A program made the position numbers and the translations under genes. Below the pieces are notes generated by a model. That model worked only from the letters and a program-made list of their open reading frames with translations, was not told the DNA's origin and ran no database searches. 64,000 bases of DNA, from contig DIXM01000002.1 of NCBI GenBank assembly GCA_002436025.1, forward strand, positions 372,001 to 436,000, read 5' to 3'. Below are positions 26,184 to 34,251 of the stretch, one piece after another (the first letter of the stretch is position 1; each line of letters begins with the position of its first letter). Source of the DNA: a candidate division Hyd24-12 bacterium UBA6080 (GTDB taxonomy: Bacteria; Fermentibacterota; Fermentibacteria; Fermentibacterales; JCC-6).

Positions 26184-27406
26184 GACAGGGTGAGATCGTC
26201 TCCGCAGCTCTGGGCTCGCTTCGGTCCAACCCTGTGAGAAGCCTGCTGACAGCCTTCGGGGTAACGGTTGGCGTGATGGCGGTGGTGGTTCTCGTGGGTG
26301 TTGTAGCGGGCATCGGGGGGTTCGTGCAGCAGCAGTTCGAAAGCATGCTGAGCGCTACGGCCTTCAGCATTTCAAGGCACAACCCGGGTTTCCATGACGT
26401 GGAATCGATGACAAGGTCCCGTTCCTGGCCCTCGCTCACATACTCCGAGGCAGAAGCGCTTTTCGAGTACATGACAACCGCCAGGGCCGTCTCGTGGAGC
26501 GCGAACGCCAGTGGAACTGTCATCCGTCACGGGTTGAGCGCCGGGGGAGTTCAAATACAGGGTCTGTCCCCTTCATCCGAAGAGGTGTCAGGATCCGAAA
26601 TTACCGCTGGAAGGTTCTTCAACTGGGCCGAAGACGAAGCCTGTTCAAGGGTGTGCATCCTCGGTTCAGGGGTTGCCGAGGCACTTCTGCTTACCCGTGA
26701 CTCACTCGGCACATCGGTACTCATAGAGGGGCACCGGTTCACCGTTATCGGTTTGAACAAGGCCGCGGGAAGTGTTATGGGAAGAAGCCTGGATGACAAC
26801 GTATCCGTTCCCTTCAGCACCTTCCGGAACCTGTTCTCCAGGCCGGACACGGATGTGAGGATCACTGTCCTGCCAGCCGAAGGCGTGGGCATGGAGACAT
26901 GCCGGGAGGAGGCAGTTCAGCTTCTGCGAAGGCTTCGGGGGCTCACCTCGGAAGAGGATGACAATTTCTACATCGTCACCCAGGAAAGCGCTCTCAGTTC
27001 GATCAACGAGCTGTTGTCGGGTGTGGCTGCGGTGACCATAGGCATAGCCGCCATCTCCCTTCTCGTGGGTGGAATCGGGATCATGAACATTACGCTGGTG
27101 AGCGTCTCGGAGAGGACCACGGAGATAGGGACTCGCAGGGCGCTCGGTGCCACCCGGGGCAACGTAGTGGTTCAGTTCCTTGCCGAGGCCGTCATGGTTT
27201 CCACCATCGGGGGGCTAATCGGTCTTCTGCTCGGGATTCTTGCTGTTTTAGGGGTGAGCCGGCTGACACCTCTGCCCGCGGCCGTCAGTGGGTGGTCTGT
27301 GGTGGCGGCACTTGGGTTTTCGGGAATCGTCGGGCTTCTGTTCGGCGTTTTCCCGGCATGGAAGGCGTCACGGCTTGTTCCCATGGAGGCTCTGAGACAT
27401 GAGTAA
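26180..27406 (+). CDS. MacB/FtsX-type ABC permease 1
   Basis: A 408-residue inner-membrane permease: one N-terminal helix (RSLLTAFGVTVGVMAVVVLVG), a large periplasmic domain of about 220 residues, and three C-terminal helices with GGIGIMNITLVSVSERTTEIG preceding RRALGATRG, the conserved MacB/FtsX motif. It probably dimerises with the second permease encoded immediately downstream and couples to the ATPase. The next gene overlaps by 8 bases. Confidence 0.88.
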   Translation: MRQGEIVSAALGSLRSNPVRSLLTAFGVTVGVMAVVVLVGVVAGIGGFVQQQFESMLSATAFSISRHNPGFHDVESMTRSRSWPSLTYSEAEALFEYMTTARAVSWSANASGTVIRHGLSAGGVQIQGLSPSSEEVSGSEITAGRFFNWAEDEACSRVCILGSGVAEALLLTRDSLGTSVLIEGHRFTVIGLNKAAGSVMGRSLDDNVSVPFSTFRNLFSRPDTDVRITVLPAEGVGMETCREEAVQLLRRLRGLTSEEDDNFYIVTQESALSSINELLSGVAAVTIGIAAISLLVGGIGIMNITLVSVSERTTEIGTRRALGATRGNVVVQFLAEAVMVSTIGGLIGLLLGILAVLGVSRLTPLPAAVSGWSVVAALGFSGIVGLLFGVFPAWKASRLVPMEALRHE

Positions 27407-28622
27407 CCAATTATTGTTCATGTATTTTCCCACCGCACTCGGTGCCCTCGGGGCGAACCGGATGCGAAGTTTTCTCACGATGCTGGGCGTCGCCGTGGGA
27501 ATAGCGGCAATGACCGGCGTAACCAGCCTTCTTCAGGGATTTCAAGGCCAGGTCAACGATTCGTTCGAAAGCATGGGCACATCGACGGTCTACATCCAGC
27601 GCTCCTCAGGTCCTTCAATGGGTGGCGGTCCCGGGAGGATGCTGGAAGGAAGACCTGAACTCGAGGTTTCGTACTCCGACGCCCTTTTACAGGTCGATGG
27701 TGTCGTTGCGGTGGTTCCGGTTGCCCGGACATACGCCACAGTGAAGACGACGGACGGTGTCGAGATGAGCGTCCAGCTCACGGGGACCTCCCATGCGTGG
27801 CTGGATGCGGGGCGCCGGTCCGTGCATGCCGGAAGGTTCCTGACCGAGTTCGAGGTCACTGCGGGGCAGGATGTCTGTGTGATCGGCGCAGTGGTATCCC
27901 AGCGGCTGTTTGGCAATGAGGCTGCGTCGGGAAAGAGGATCGAGGTGCAGGGCGTGGGCCTTACGGTTGTGGGAACCCTGTCCGGCGAGGGGCAGATCAT
28001 GGGCGAGGCCCGGGACAATGTGGTGATCGTTCCGTACACGGTGTTTCAGCGATGGGAAGAGCTGGGAAGCAGCCTGGAACTCATGGTGGAGATCGAAGAC
28101 CCGGCAATGGTGGACAGCATGGTCCCCGTGGTGGAGAGCGTGGTCCGCTGGCTGAGGGGGCTTGGTGTGGACGACGACAACAATTTCGACATCATGACCT
28201 CAAGCCAGCTTCAGGAAGGTTTCTCATCGGTTTCGAAGTGGCTTTTCATAGGACTTCTGGGGCTCTCAGGGCTGTCACTCCTAATCGGGTCCGTGGGCAT
28301 AGCCAACATCATGCTGGTGAGCGTTGCCCAGAGAACCCGCGAGATCGGTCTGCGCATGGCGCTCGGGGCGGGGAAGCACCAGATCATGTACCAGTTCATC
28401 ACCGAATCCGCTGTTCTGTCAATGGTGGGAGGGCTCGCCGGCATCGCTTCTGGAGTCGTCCTGGCGGGGCTCATATCCGCCGCGACCGGAGTACCGGCAG
28501 GCCTGGAGCCCTGGGCTTTCGCGGTGGCCTTCACGGTCAGCATGATTGTGGGTGTCGCGGCGGGGGTGTTCCCAGCCGCCAGGGCAGCCTCCATGGAACC
28601 GGTCAAAGCCCTGTCCCGGTAA
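27399..28622 (+). CDS. MacB/FtsX-type ABC permease 2
   Basis: A 407-residue paralogue of the preceding permease with the same topology: first helix MRSFLTMLGVAVGIAAMTGV, periplasmic domain, then SVGIANIMLVSVAQRTREIG and RMALGAGKHQ. The periplasmic halves of the two permeases differ, so a heterodimer is likely, unlike the homodimeric MacB. It closes the plus-strand operon, 8 bases from the convergent DUF2141-like gene. Confidence 0.88.
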   Translation: MSNQLLFMYFPTALGALGANRMRSFLTMLGVAVGIAAMTGVTSLLQGFQGQVNDSFESMGTSTVYIQRSSGPSMGGGPGRMLEGRPELEVSYSDALLQVDGVVAVVPVARTYATVKTTDGVEMSVQLTGTSHAWLDAGRRSVHAGRFLTEFEVTAGQDVCVIGAVVSQRLFGNEAASGKRIEVQGVGLTVVGTLSGEGQIMGEARDNVVIVPYTVFQRWEELGSSLELMVEIEDPAMVDSMVPVVESVVRWLRGLGVDDDNNFDIMTSSQLQEGFSSVSKWLFIGLLGLSGLSLLIGSVGIANIMLVSVAQRTREIGLRMALGAGKHQIMYQFITESAVLSMVGGLAGIASGVVLAGLISAATGVPAGLEPWAFAVAFTVSMIVGVAAGVFPAARAASMEPVKALSR

Positions 28623-28629
28623 ACGCAGG

Positions 28630-29178
28630 TCAAAATGGTCTTTCTCCGCCGCCGGCCCCGCCCGGCCCTCCAGGCCCGCCCGGTCCTCCAGGTCTTTCCA
28701 TCCCCCCCGGGCTGCCGAAGTTCCCTGGCATCGCTTTGGAAAGGACAAGCTCGACAACGGTCTCGTCCCTCCGGTGAAGGAAGGAGATTCGCTGGAATTC
28801 AGTCGCATCGTCTTCACTGCTGAAGCCTGCGGGTGGGAAGGCCGGCTCAGGGTGCGAATAGCAGAACGGCTCCGAAGCTCCCGAAGAGGGATCGACAGAT
28901 GGAGCACCGTTTCCATCAGTGTCCTGGAATGCCAGCAGCGCGAAGGTGCCGTGGGGAACTCCGAGGAACGGGATTGTGACGATGCTGTCCCCGCTGGCTC
29001 CCGAACCTCCAGCGAAGATCAGGTCGGGAGACGGGGGGACTCCCGCCTGTTCCTGAAAGAGAAAGACAATGAGCCGTCCCTGTTGAGGATCGATGCCTTG
29101 CACAATGACCCTTACGATACCTGTCTCAGCTTCGGTTCCCGAAGCAAGGAGCGCAATGATGACTGCCATGGTACCCAT
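28630..29178 (-). CDS. Second DUF2141-like secreted protein with collagen-like Gly/Pro tail
   Basis: A 182-residue exported protein. Signal peptide MGTMAVIIALLASGTEA, then a DUF2141-like core (GRLIVFLFQEQAG, IPFLGVPHGTFALLAFQDTDGNG) matching the protein at 22598-23110. An insert carries SEPFCYSHPEPAFPPAGF. The C-terminus is a run of Pro-Gly-Gly triplets (PGGPGGPGGPGGAGGGERPF), a collagen-like or flexible surface tail that the other paralogue lacks. ATG 29178 has GGGAG 5 bases upstream; an in-frame TTG at 29193 is an alternative. It is convergent with the exporter operon. Confidence 0.68.
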   Translation of the reverse strand: MGTMAVIIALLASGTEAETGIVRVIVQGIDPQQGRLIVFLFQEQAGVPPSPDLIFAGGSGASGDSIVTIPFLGVPHGTFALLAFQDTDGNGAPSVDPSSGASEPFCYSHPEPAFPPAGFSSEDDATEFQRISFLHRRDETVVELVLSKAMPGNFGSPGGMERPGGPGGPGGPGGAGGGERPF

Positions 29179-29326
29179 AAAAACTCCCTTCAAGTTTCAG
29201 GTATCCTTGAGGGGGTTCGTTCATCCCGTGTGAACGGGGCGTAACGGAATGTAAAGCGCCGAACTGGACTGACGGCCCGCCACAGGGTATTCTTTGCGGG
29301 CAGTACACCCAAACCAACCGGAAAAC

Positions 29327-30385
29327 ATGGAAAAACGTCTTTTGCTGAACTGGCTGCCGTTTCGGAACGCCGCCTCGGGCGCTGCCGTTCGCGCAGTGCA
29401 ACTGCACAGCAGGCTTTCCGACGATTTCAGCGTGGTCGCGGCGGTAACCGGGGATTTTCCCGCTTCAGCATCGCCGGGAGTGTGTAAAAGGGTTGTTGCC
29501 GGGACGCGCGGCGTCGCACTCAGGGCGTCCGAGGGCTCCCGCCGTTTCTGGGAAGGGATCGGCGGGTTCGATGTCTGGATCACGGACAGCCTTCCGGTGC
29601 CCAGGTTCGGCGCAGATATAAAAACAGTGATAACTGTCCATGATCTGAGACATCTGGCGGACAGGAGATACCTCAGCCTTCAGAGGTACATGCTGCAAAG
29701 GCTCGGGATGGGTGCCGGTCTCAGACGGGCCGATGCCGTGGTGACAGTGTCTCAGTGGAGCGCCGGGATCCTGTCGGAAAGGTACGGGGTTCCCGCGGCG
29801 AAGCTGCATGTGATCCCCAACGCGGCGGGTCCGCTGCCCGGCGGTGGCTCACCCGATCCGGCTTACGGTCGGTACATGCTGAGCGTTGGCCATCTGGAAC
29901 CCAGGAAGGATCAGGCAACCCTTATCAGGGCGTTCGCGGTCCTGTTCCGGGAATGGGAAGGCAACCTTGTCATCGCGGGCAGGGGGAATACCCGGACCAG
30001 CCTCGAAGCTCTGGTTAATGAGCTGGGCATTGAGGGAAGGGTCTTTTTCACCGGTGAGGTCATGGACGACACGCTTGCCGCCTTGTACCGGGGCTGTGCC
30101 TGCCTCGTGTGCCCCTCGGTTTACGAAGGTTTCGGCATGACTGTGCTCGAGGGGCTTTCAGCTGGTGTTCCCGTGGTTGCTTCCGACATTCCCCCCCACA
30201 GGGAGGTTGCGGAAGGCGCGGTGGCGTATTTCCGCCCCGGAGATCCCGGTGATCTTGCCCGTGCGCTTCGCGGCGTCCTTAACGATACAGCGGGCTTTTC
30301 TGCGGAAACCGGATACCGCAGGGCAGCCTGTTTCAACTGGGACCGCTCCGCACAGATGCTGGCCGGGGTTTACCGAAGCCTGTAA
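29327..30385 (+). CDS. GT4-type glycosyltransferase
   Basis: A 352-residue GT-B glycosyltransferase (group 1). Seen: TVHDLRHLADRRYLSLQR, VVTVSQWSAGILSERYGV, the linker GHLEPRKDQATLIRAFAVL, VIAGRGN, and the nucleotide-sugar site CPSVYEGFGMTVLEGLSAGVPVVASD (read as CPSVYEGFG then EGLSAG). It resembles mannosyltransferases of polysaccharide or glycolipid assembly. ATG 29327 is chosen by comparison with the family's first strand; no Shine-Dalgarno sequence is visible before it. A possible promoter TGGACT-N17-TATTCT ends at 29293. Confidence 0.85.
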   Translation: MEKRLLLNWLPFRNAASGAAVRAVQLHSRLSDDFSVVAAVTGDFPASASPGVCKRVVAGTRGVALRASEGSRRFWEGIGGFDVWITDSLPVPRFGADIKTVITVHDLRHLADRRYLSLQRYMLQRLGMGAGLRRADAVVTVSQWSAGILSERYGVPAAKLHVIPNAAGPLPGGGSPDPAYGRYMLSVGHLEPRKDQATLIRAFAVLFREWEGNLVIAGRGNTRTSLEALVNELGIEGRVFFTGEVMDDTLAALYRGCACLVCPSVYEGFGMTVLEGLSAGVPVVASDIPPHREVAEGAVAYFRPGDPGDLARALRGVLNDTAGFSAETGYRRAACFNWDRSAQMLAGVYRSL

Positions 30386-30400
30386 CGAGGGGAGCGAACA

Positions 30401-30949
30401 ATGACAGGAAGACCTCGCAGGGCGATCATCAGGCCGTGGAACATGCTGCTTTTGGTGGGCATGTTCATCGTGGCCGTTCTGGCAGGCTGGATAAGCGACA
30501 GGATCCCCGCGTTGCCGCCTGAAACGGTGTCGTACCTTGTGCTGCTGGCGGGAACCGTAACCCTTGCCATTTTCGTGAACGAGTTACTTGTCTACCTCAG
30601 CATGAGGAGGTGGCCTGAAGCCGAAGGCGTGGTGATCCGCTCCGAGACTGTCAGGATGGACGATGGTGAGAGCATCATGTACAGGCCTCTTGTTCAGTGT
30701 TCATACCAGGTTGACGGAACCGGGCACACCACTGAAGCCCTCCATCCGGGCAGTGAAAACATTTCCTCATCGTTCGAATCGCACTGGAGGAATGTTATGG
30801 ACCGTTATCCCGTAGGCGCTGAAGTCACGGTCACCTACAACCCGCAGGACCACTCCGAAGCCTATCTTAGGAAAACCAATGCCGTTAAGGCCGCCGCGGC
30901 GCTCTTCATCACCCTGGCGCTCCTTGCCCTTTTTCTGCTTGCCCCCTGA
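30401..30949 (+). CDS. DUF3592 membrane protein
   Basis: A 182-residue membrane protein with two N-terminal helices, a soluble DUF3592-like domain (RWPEAEGVVIRSE, MYRPLVQCSYQVDGTGHT, MDRYPVGAEVTVTYNPQDHSEAYL) and a C-terminal helix. Function is unknown. GGGGAG precedes ATG 30401. Its TGA and the stop of the next, opposite-strand gene lie back to back in the palindrome TGATCA (30947-30952). Confidence 0.72.
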   Translation: MTGRPRRAIIRPWNMLLLVGMFIVAVLAGWISDRIPALPPETVSYLVLLAGTVTLAIFVNELLVYLSMRRWPEAEGVVIRSETVRMDDGESIMYRPLVQCSYQVDGTGHTTEALHPGSENISSSFESHWRNVMDRYPVGAEVTVTYNPQDHSEAYLRKTNAVKAAAALFITLALLALFLLAP

Positions 30950-32170
30950 TCAGCGTACCAGTACGAGCCTCGTGTTCAAACGGTTCGCACCGTTTCCAGA
31001 CAGGCTGAGGATGTATACCCCCGAGGGGAGCATGACACCCTGATCGCTGAGTCCGTTCCAGATCAGGGAGTGACTGCCGCGCTGAACATCGCCGAGTTCC
31101 ATGGATCTCACGGACCTTCCCGCCGTGTCGAATATCTCGGCCTTTGCCCCGGACATGGCCGGGGACTGGAACGTGATGCTTACCGATGTAGAGAAAGGGT
31201 TGGGGGAAACCGAACACACTGCAGGTTCGGGAGAAAACCCCTCCTCCTCCCCCACGGAAGTCAGGTCCCACCTTGTCCCCGCGCTGAACTCACCGCCGGC
31301 ATCTATTGCCGTGAACAGACTGTTGGGTGAGGGGACATCGCATTGTCCGTACCCGTTATGACCCCAGCAGACCACGGTTCCATCGGATTTGAGCCCCATG
31401 CTGTGGATCCCGCCTGCCGAGATCGCCACGAAGTCCTGGTTCGGGGCCGGAACCGTGCACTGGCCGTAAGAGTTTCCACCCCAGCACACCACGGTGCCGT
31501 CAGCCTTGAGCCCGATGCTGTGTATGGTTCCGCCTGCCACTGCTGTGAAATCTGCATTGGGCACAGGTACATTGCACTGGCCGTTATCGTTCCAGCCCCA
31601 GGTGGCTACGGAACTGTCCGATCTGATCGCCAGGCCGTGGCTGTAACCGGCCGCTATCGATGTGAAGCCTGCGTTGGGGGAAGGGGGGTTGCATTGACCA
31701 TGGTTGTTGTAGCCCCAAAGGGCCACCGATCCGTTTTCCCTCAGGGCAACATTGAAGTGGAGTCCAGCGGAGATGGCCGTGAAGGGGCCGGTGTCAGGGA
31801 CATCGGTCTGGCCGTATTCGTTGTATCCCCAGGCCGCGATCGTGCCGTTCTCCCTGAGAGCGATGCTGTGGGAACCTCCCGCAGAAACAGCGGAAAAATC
31901 CTGGTTTGGGGAGGGAATGATGCACTGGCCCCAGTAGTTCCATCCCCAAGCGGCTATGGTTCCGTCGCTTTTCAGCCCCAGACCGTGCTGCCCGCCGGCG
32001 GAGATCGACACGAAACCCAGGTTCGGGGAGGGCGGAGTACACTGGCCTGATTCGTTGTAGCCCCATGCCACGATCTCGCCGATCCCGTCGGCGTAGGCGG
32101 TGCCTGTGGAAAGCACAATGAATGCCGAAATGAGAACGATGCTCCCTGAAACCGGGATCCCAAACCTCAT
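30950..32170 (-). CDS. Secreted RCC1-repeat protein with T9SS sorting domain
   Basis: A 406-residue exported protein. Signal SGSIVLISAFIVLSTGTAYA, then seven RCC1-type blades of about 39 residues, each with a WGxNxxGQ core and an SAGGxHxxxLKSDGT-like core. Together they should form a seven-bladed propeller. The last ~90 residues (SVSPNPFSTSVSI, EIFDTAGRSVRS, LPSGVYILSLSG) form a FlgD-like/type A Por sorting domain, predicting surface exposure through a type IX system. The tandem structure is visible at DNA level as near-repeats of about 120 bases. GGAGG is 7 bases before ATG 32170. Confidence 0.85.
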   Translation of the reverse strand: MRFGIPVSGSIVLISAFIVLSTGTAYADGIGEIVAWGYNESGQCTPPSPNLGFVSISAGGQHGLGLKSDGTIAAWGWNYWGQCIIPSPNQDFSAVSAGGSHSIALRENGTIAAWGYNEYGQTDVPDTGPFTAISAGLHFNVALRENGSVALWGYNNHGQCNPPSPNAGFTSIAAGYSHGLAIRSDSSVATWGWNDNGQCNVPVPNADFTAVAGGTIHSIGLKADGTVVCWGGNSYGQCTVPAPNQDFVAISAGGIHSMGLKSDGTVVCWGHNGYGQCDVPSPNSLFTAIDAGGEFSAGTRWDLTSVGEEEGFSPEPAVCSVSPNPFSTSVSITFQSPAMSGAKAEIFDTAGRSVRSMELGDVQRGSHSLIWNGLSDQGVMLPSGVYILSLSGNGANRLNTRLVLVR

Positions 32171-32284
32171 TGTAAAACCTCCGGCGTTTTGATGAACAAA
32201 TCACGCAGTCTTTTGCATAAGCAGAGTATTGGCAGCACATCCTGGTTGTATCAACGAACACGATACGGATGCGACGATATGGAA

Positions 32285-32313
32285 TCCCCCGGAGTGGGTC
32301 AATCTCCGGGGGA
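32285..32313 (-). terminator. Hairpin downstream of the interrupted secreted-protein gene
   Basis: A perfect 10-bp inverted repeat (32285-32294 with 32304-32313; arms TCCCCCGGAG and its complement) with a 9-base loop. It lies between two minus-strand genes. The T-rich tail is poor, so terminator function is uncertain. The rest of the 179-base gap (32171-32349) shows nothing else. Confidence 0.35.
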
Positions 32314-32349
32314 TGGCACGGTATCAGGGAAACAACAGGGACGCGGGGG

Positions 32350-32970
32350 TCACTCCGCCCACAACGCCTTGATTGCCCCGAAGCTGTAAGGTGTAAGGGC
32401 GAGAGAACCGTCGAACATCAGTTCCGACATGTTCTGACTCAGGACACCTGTGGGAGCGTAGATGTCCGAATCGTTCTCCAGGGCCCTGTTGGCCCCGGTG
32501 TTCCATTTGTAGGTGAAAAACATGTTTGAGCCGCCCGACCAGATGAGTTCCACGATCAGATCGTCGGTTCCGTTGTACCAGAAAGGTGTGTCGAGACTGA
32601 TGGTCATCCACTGGTCCGGCGCAGCGGACATGGTCTGAGTGGGGGTTTCATAAACAAGGGTTCTCGTACCCGGGAGGTAGTTGTCCTCGAAATTGTTCGA
32701 GAGCTGATCGGAAGACGCCAGCCCCATGTAAAGCTGGAAGTTGTTGTAGTACCCGGTCTCTGAACCTGACGACCCGCCCCTTTGCCAGCCTATCGATTCG
32801 ATAGTCAATTCGCCTGCCATCTCGGAAGAAAGCGCCATCACCTGATAGCGCATCATGCTTCCTCAAGACGCGCAGAAGGGGTCCATGCTTGCTGTTTCAG
32901 GGGATCCGACCGTAACCGAAGCCCATCCCAGGCCTGCCCATAGCAGCAATGTTCCCGCAAGTTGTTTCAT
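32350..32970 (-). pseudogene. Secreted-protein gene interrupted by an in-frame TGA
   Basis: From ATG 32970, with an ideal AAAGGAGG 5 bases upstream, the frame encodes a signal peptide (MKQLAGTLLLWAGLGWA) and a short linker ending DPFCAS. It then meets TGA at 32863-32865 and continues in the same frame, without any shift, as GSMMRYQVMALSSEMAGE and 150 more residues of a beta-rich exported-type domain ending PYSFGAIKALWAE. The downstream part alone (from ATG 32856) would have no signal peptide. The simplest view is a nonsense mutation or base-call error in a 206-residue secreted protein. Reinitiation at 32856 (GAGGAA just upstream) is possible. Recoding of UGA as selenocysteine is a remoter option: the context is Cys-x-x-UGA with a hairpin at 32832-32851. 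Confidence 0.65.
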
Positions 32971-32991
32971 GGGAACCTCCTTTCCCCTAAT

Positions 32992-33019
32992 ACATACTCG
33001 TTTGATAGGGAATGTCCAG
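32992..33019 (-). promoter_or_regulatory. Promoter candidate for the interrupted gene
   Basis: Minus-strand TGGACA (33019-33014), a 16-base spacer, then TATGTA (32997-32992). Weak at the -10 but with the same 16-base spacing as the other candidates. Confidence 0.3.
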
Positions 33020-33084
33020 GGCAAATGGCATTTCATCCGGGGAGTTGTTAGTGTAACGATGGTGGAAGAAACGGGAGGGTAATC

Positions 33085-34185
33085 ATGAAAAGTATCCTAA
33101 CGGGAGTTGCGCTTATGGTCGTTTCCTCTCTTCATGCCTTCCAGGCCTATTCCTTTCCCGCTCCCGACGCAGGGAGAAGCATTCTTCCGTCTGCGGTATG
33201 CTTCCTCCTGGACGGGCAGGTCCACAGGCTCTCACGAAACGGCGAAACCCTGAACCGGGTGACTGAAGAGGCGTTTCCGGTCGAGTCCTTCGATGTCTCG
33301 CCTTCCACGGGCGACATCGTTTTCGTTGCCGGGAACTCGCTTCTGCTGCTGGAAGCGGACGGGGAACGAAGGGTGCTGGTCGAAGGTGAACCACTGCCGC
33401 CCGCGGGGAGCGGCGCCGCGCCCTTCAACGACACTTCGCGCATAAATGGCAGGATTGCTTCCCCCAGGTGGTCCCCCGACGGTTCCACCATTGCCTTCAT
33501 CCACAACGGACTTTCTTCGGTCAACCCGGCGGATGGTGCCATAACAGTCCTGCACCCCAATGGCGACCCGCTCTCTTCGGGAGAGTGCCGTGTGATAAGC
33601 GGGGTCGACTCATGGTCACCTGACGGGGGGCTGATTCTCGTCACCTGCTACGATTACCCTATGGAGAGTGTATACAGTATCTCCACGGCACTCAAGGAAG
33701 TGGGCGGGAGCCTCACCGTTTTACGGGAGGGATTTGGGAACTCCGCCTGGAGCGCCGACGGGCAGTCGCTCTTCATCGGTTTTCCCACAGTTGGCGGACA
33801 GCCGTCGTTCTGTCGTCTCGACGCTCCTGAGTGGCGCTGCAACATGATTGGTGAGGAGGTGCCTGCGCGCTCCTACTTCTTCTACGGGTACCCCGGCGTT
33901 GCGCAGGACGGAAGCGTTTACGTCTTCATTGCGGGTGGGGCCGACCCGATGACCACCGACGGCGTTTACTCCCTTTACAGGGTCAATTCCCGTGGAGAAG
34001 GCGCTGTCATCCTCAGGCTGGACAGTTACACTCTCCGCGAGGCTCTCTGGGCGGGCAACGGTTCGGGCGTTCTTCTTGTCAAAGGCGATGGCGCGCTGGT
34101 TTGGGTTCCCGCGAACGAGGGTTCAGCAAGTCTTCTGCCCATAAACGGCGCCTCGGGCCTCAGATGGGATCCCCGTGGCAGGTAG
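33085..34185 (+). CDS. Secreted TolB-like/PD40 beta-propeller protein
   Basis: A 366-residue exported protein (signal MKSILTGVALMVVSSLHAFQA). Propeller repeats of the PD40/TolB type are seen: FDVSPSTGDIVFVAGN, PRWSPDGSTIAFIHNG, DSWSPDGGLILVTCYD, SAWSADGQSLFIGFP, and LRWDPRGR at the very end. No enzymatic domain is attached, so it is probably a periplasmic or surface binding protein. GGGAGG precedes ATG 33085. No lipobox or sorting domain is present. Confidence 0.7.
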   Translation: MKSILTGVALMVVSSLHAFQAYSFPAPDAGRSILPSAVCFLLDGQVHRLSRNGETLNRVTEEAFPVESFDVSPSTGDIVFVAGNSLLLLEADGERRVLVEGEPLPPAGSGAAPFNDTSRINGRIASPRWSPDGSTIAFIHNGLSSVNPADGAITVLHPNGDPLSSGECRVISGVDSWSPDGGLILVTCYDYPMESVYSISTALKEVGGSLTVLREGFGNSAWSADGQSLFIGFPTVGGQPSFCRLDAPEWRCNMIGEEVPARSYFFYGYPGVAQDGSVYVFIAGGADPMTTDGVYSLYRVNSRGEGAVILRLDSYTLREALWAGNGSGVLLVKGDGALVWVPANEGSASLLPINGASGLRWDPRGR

Positions 34186-34251
34186 CAGTGGCGGGTTTTA
34201 CAGCTGATCGTACACTGGACAGCGCTGGTGCATTCTGTTGGAAATAATCCA

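Noticed and set aside
31343..32050. Regular repeats of about 120 bases that might suggest an array
   Set aside because: They encode RCC1 blades on the minus strand and differ in sequence from copy to copy; there are no constant repeats with unique spacers, so this is not a CRISPR array.
32863..32865. TGA read as a sense codon by a changed genetic code
   Set aside because: Many genes in the window end in TGA, often in 4-base overlaps with the next start, so TGA is a working stop codon here.
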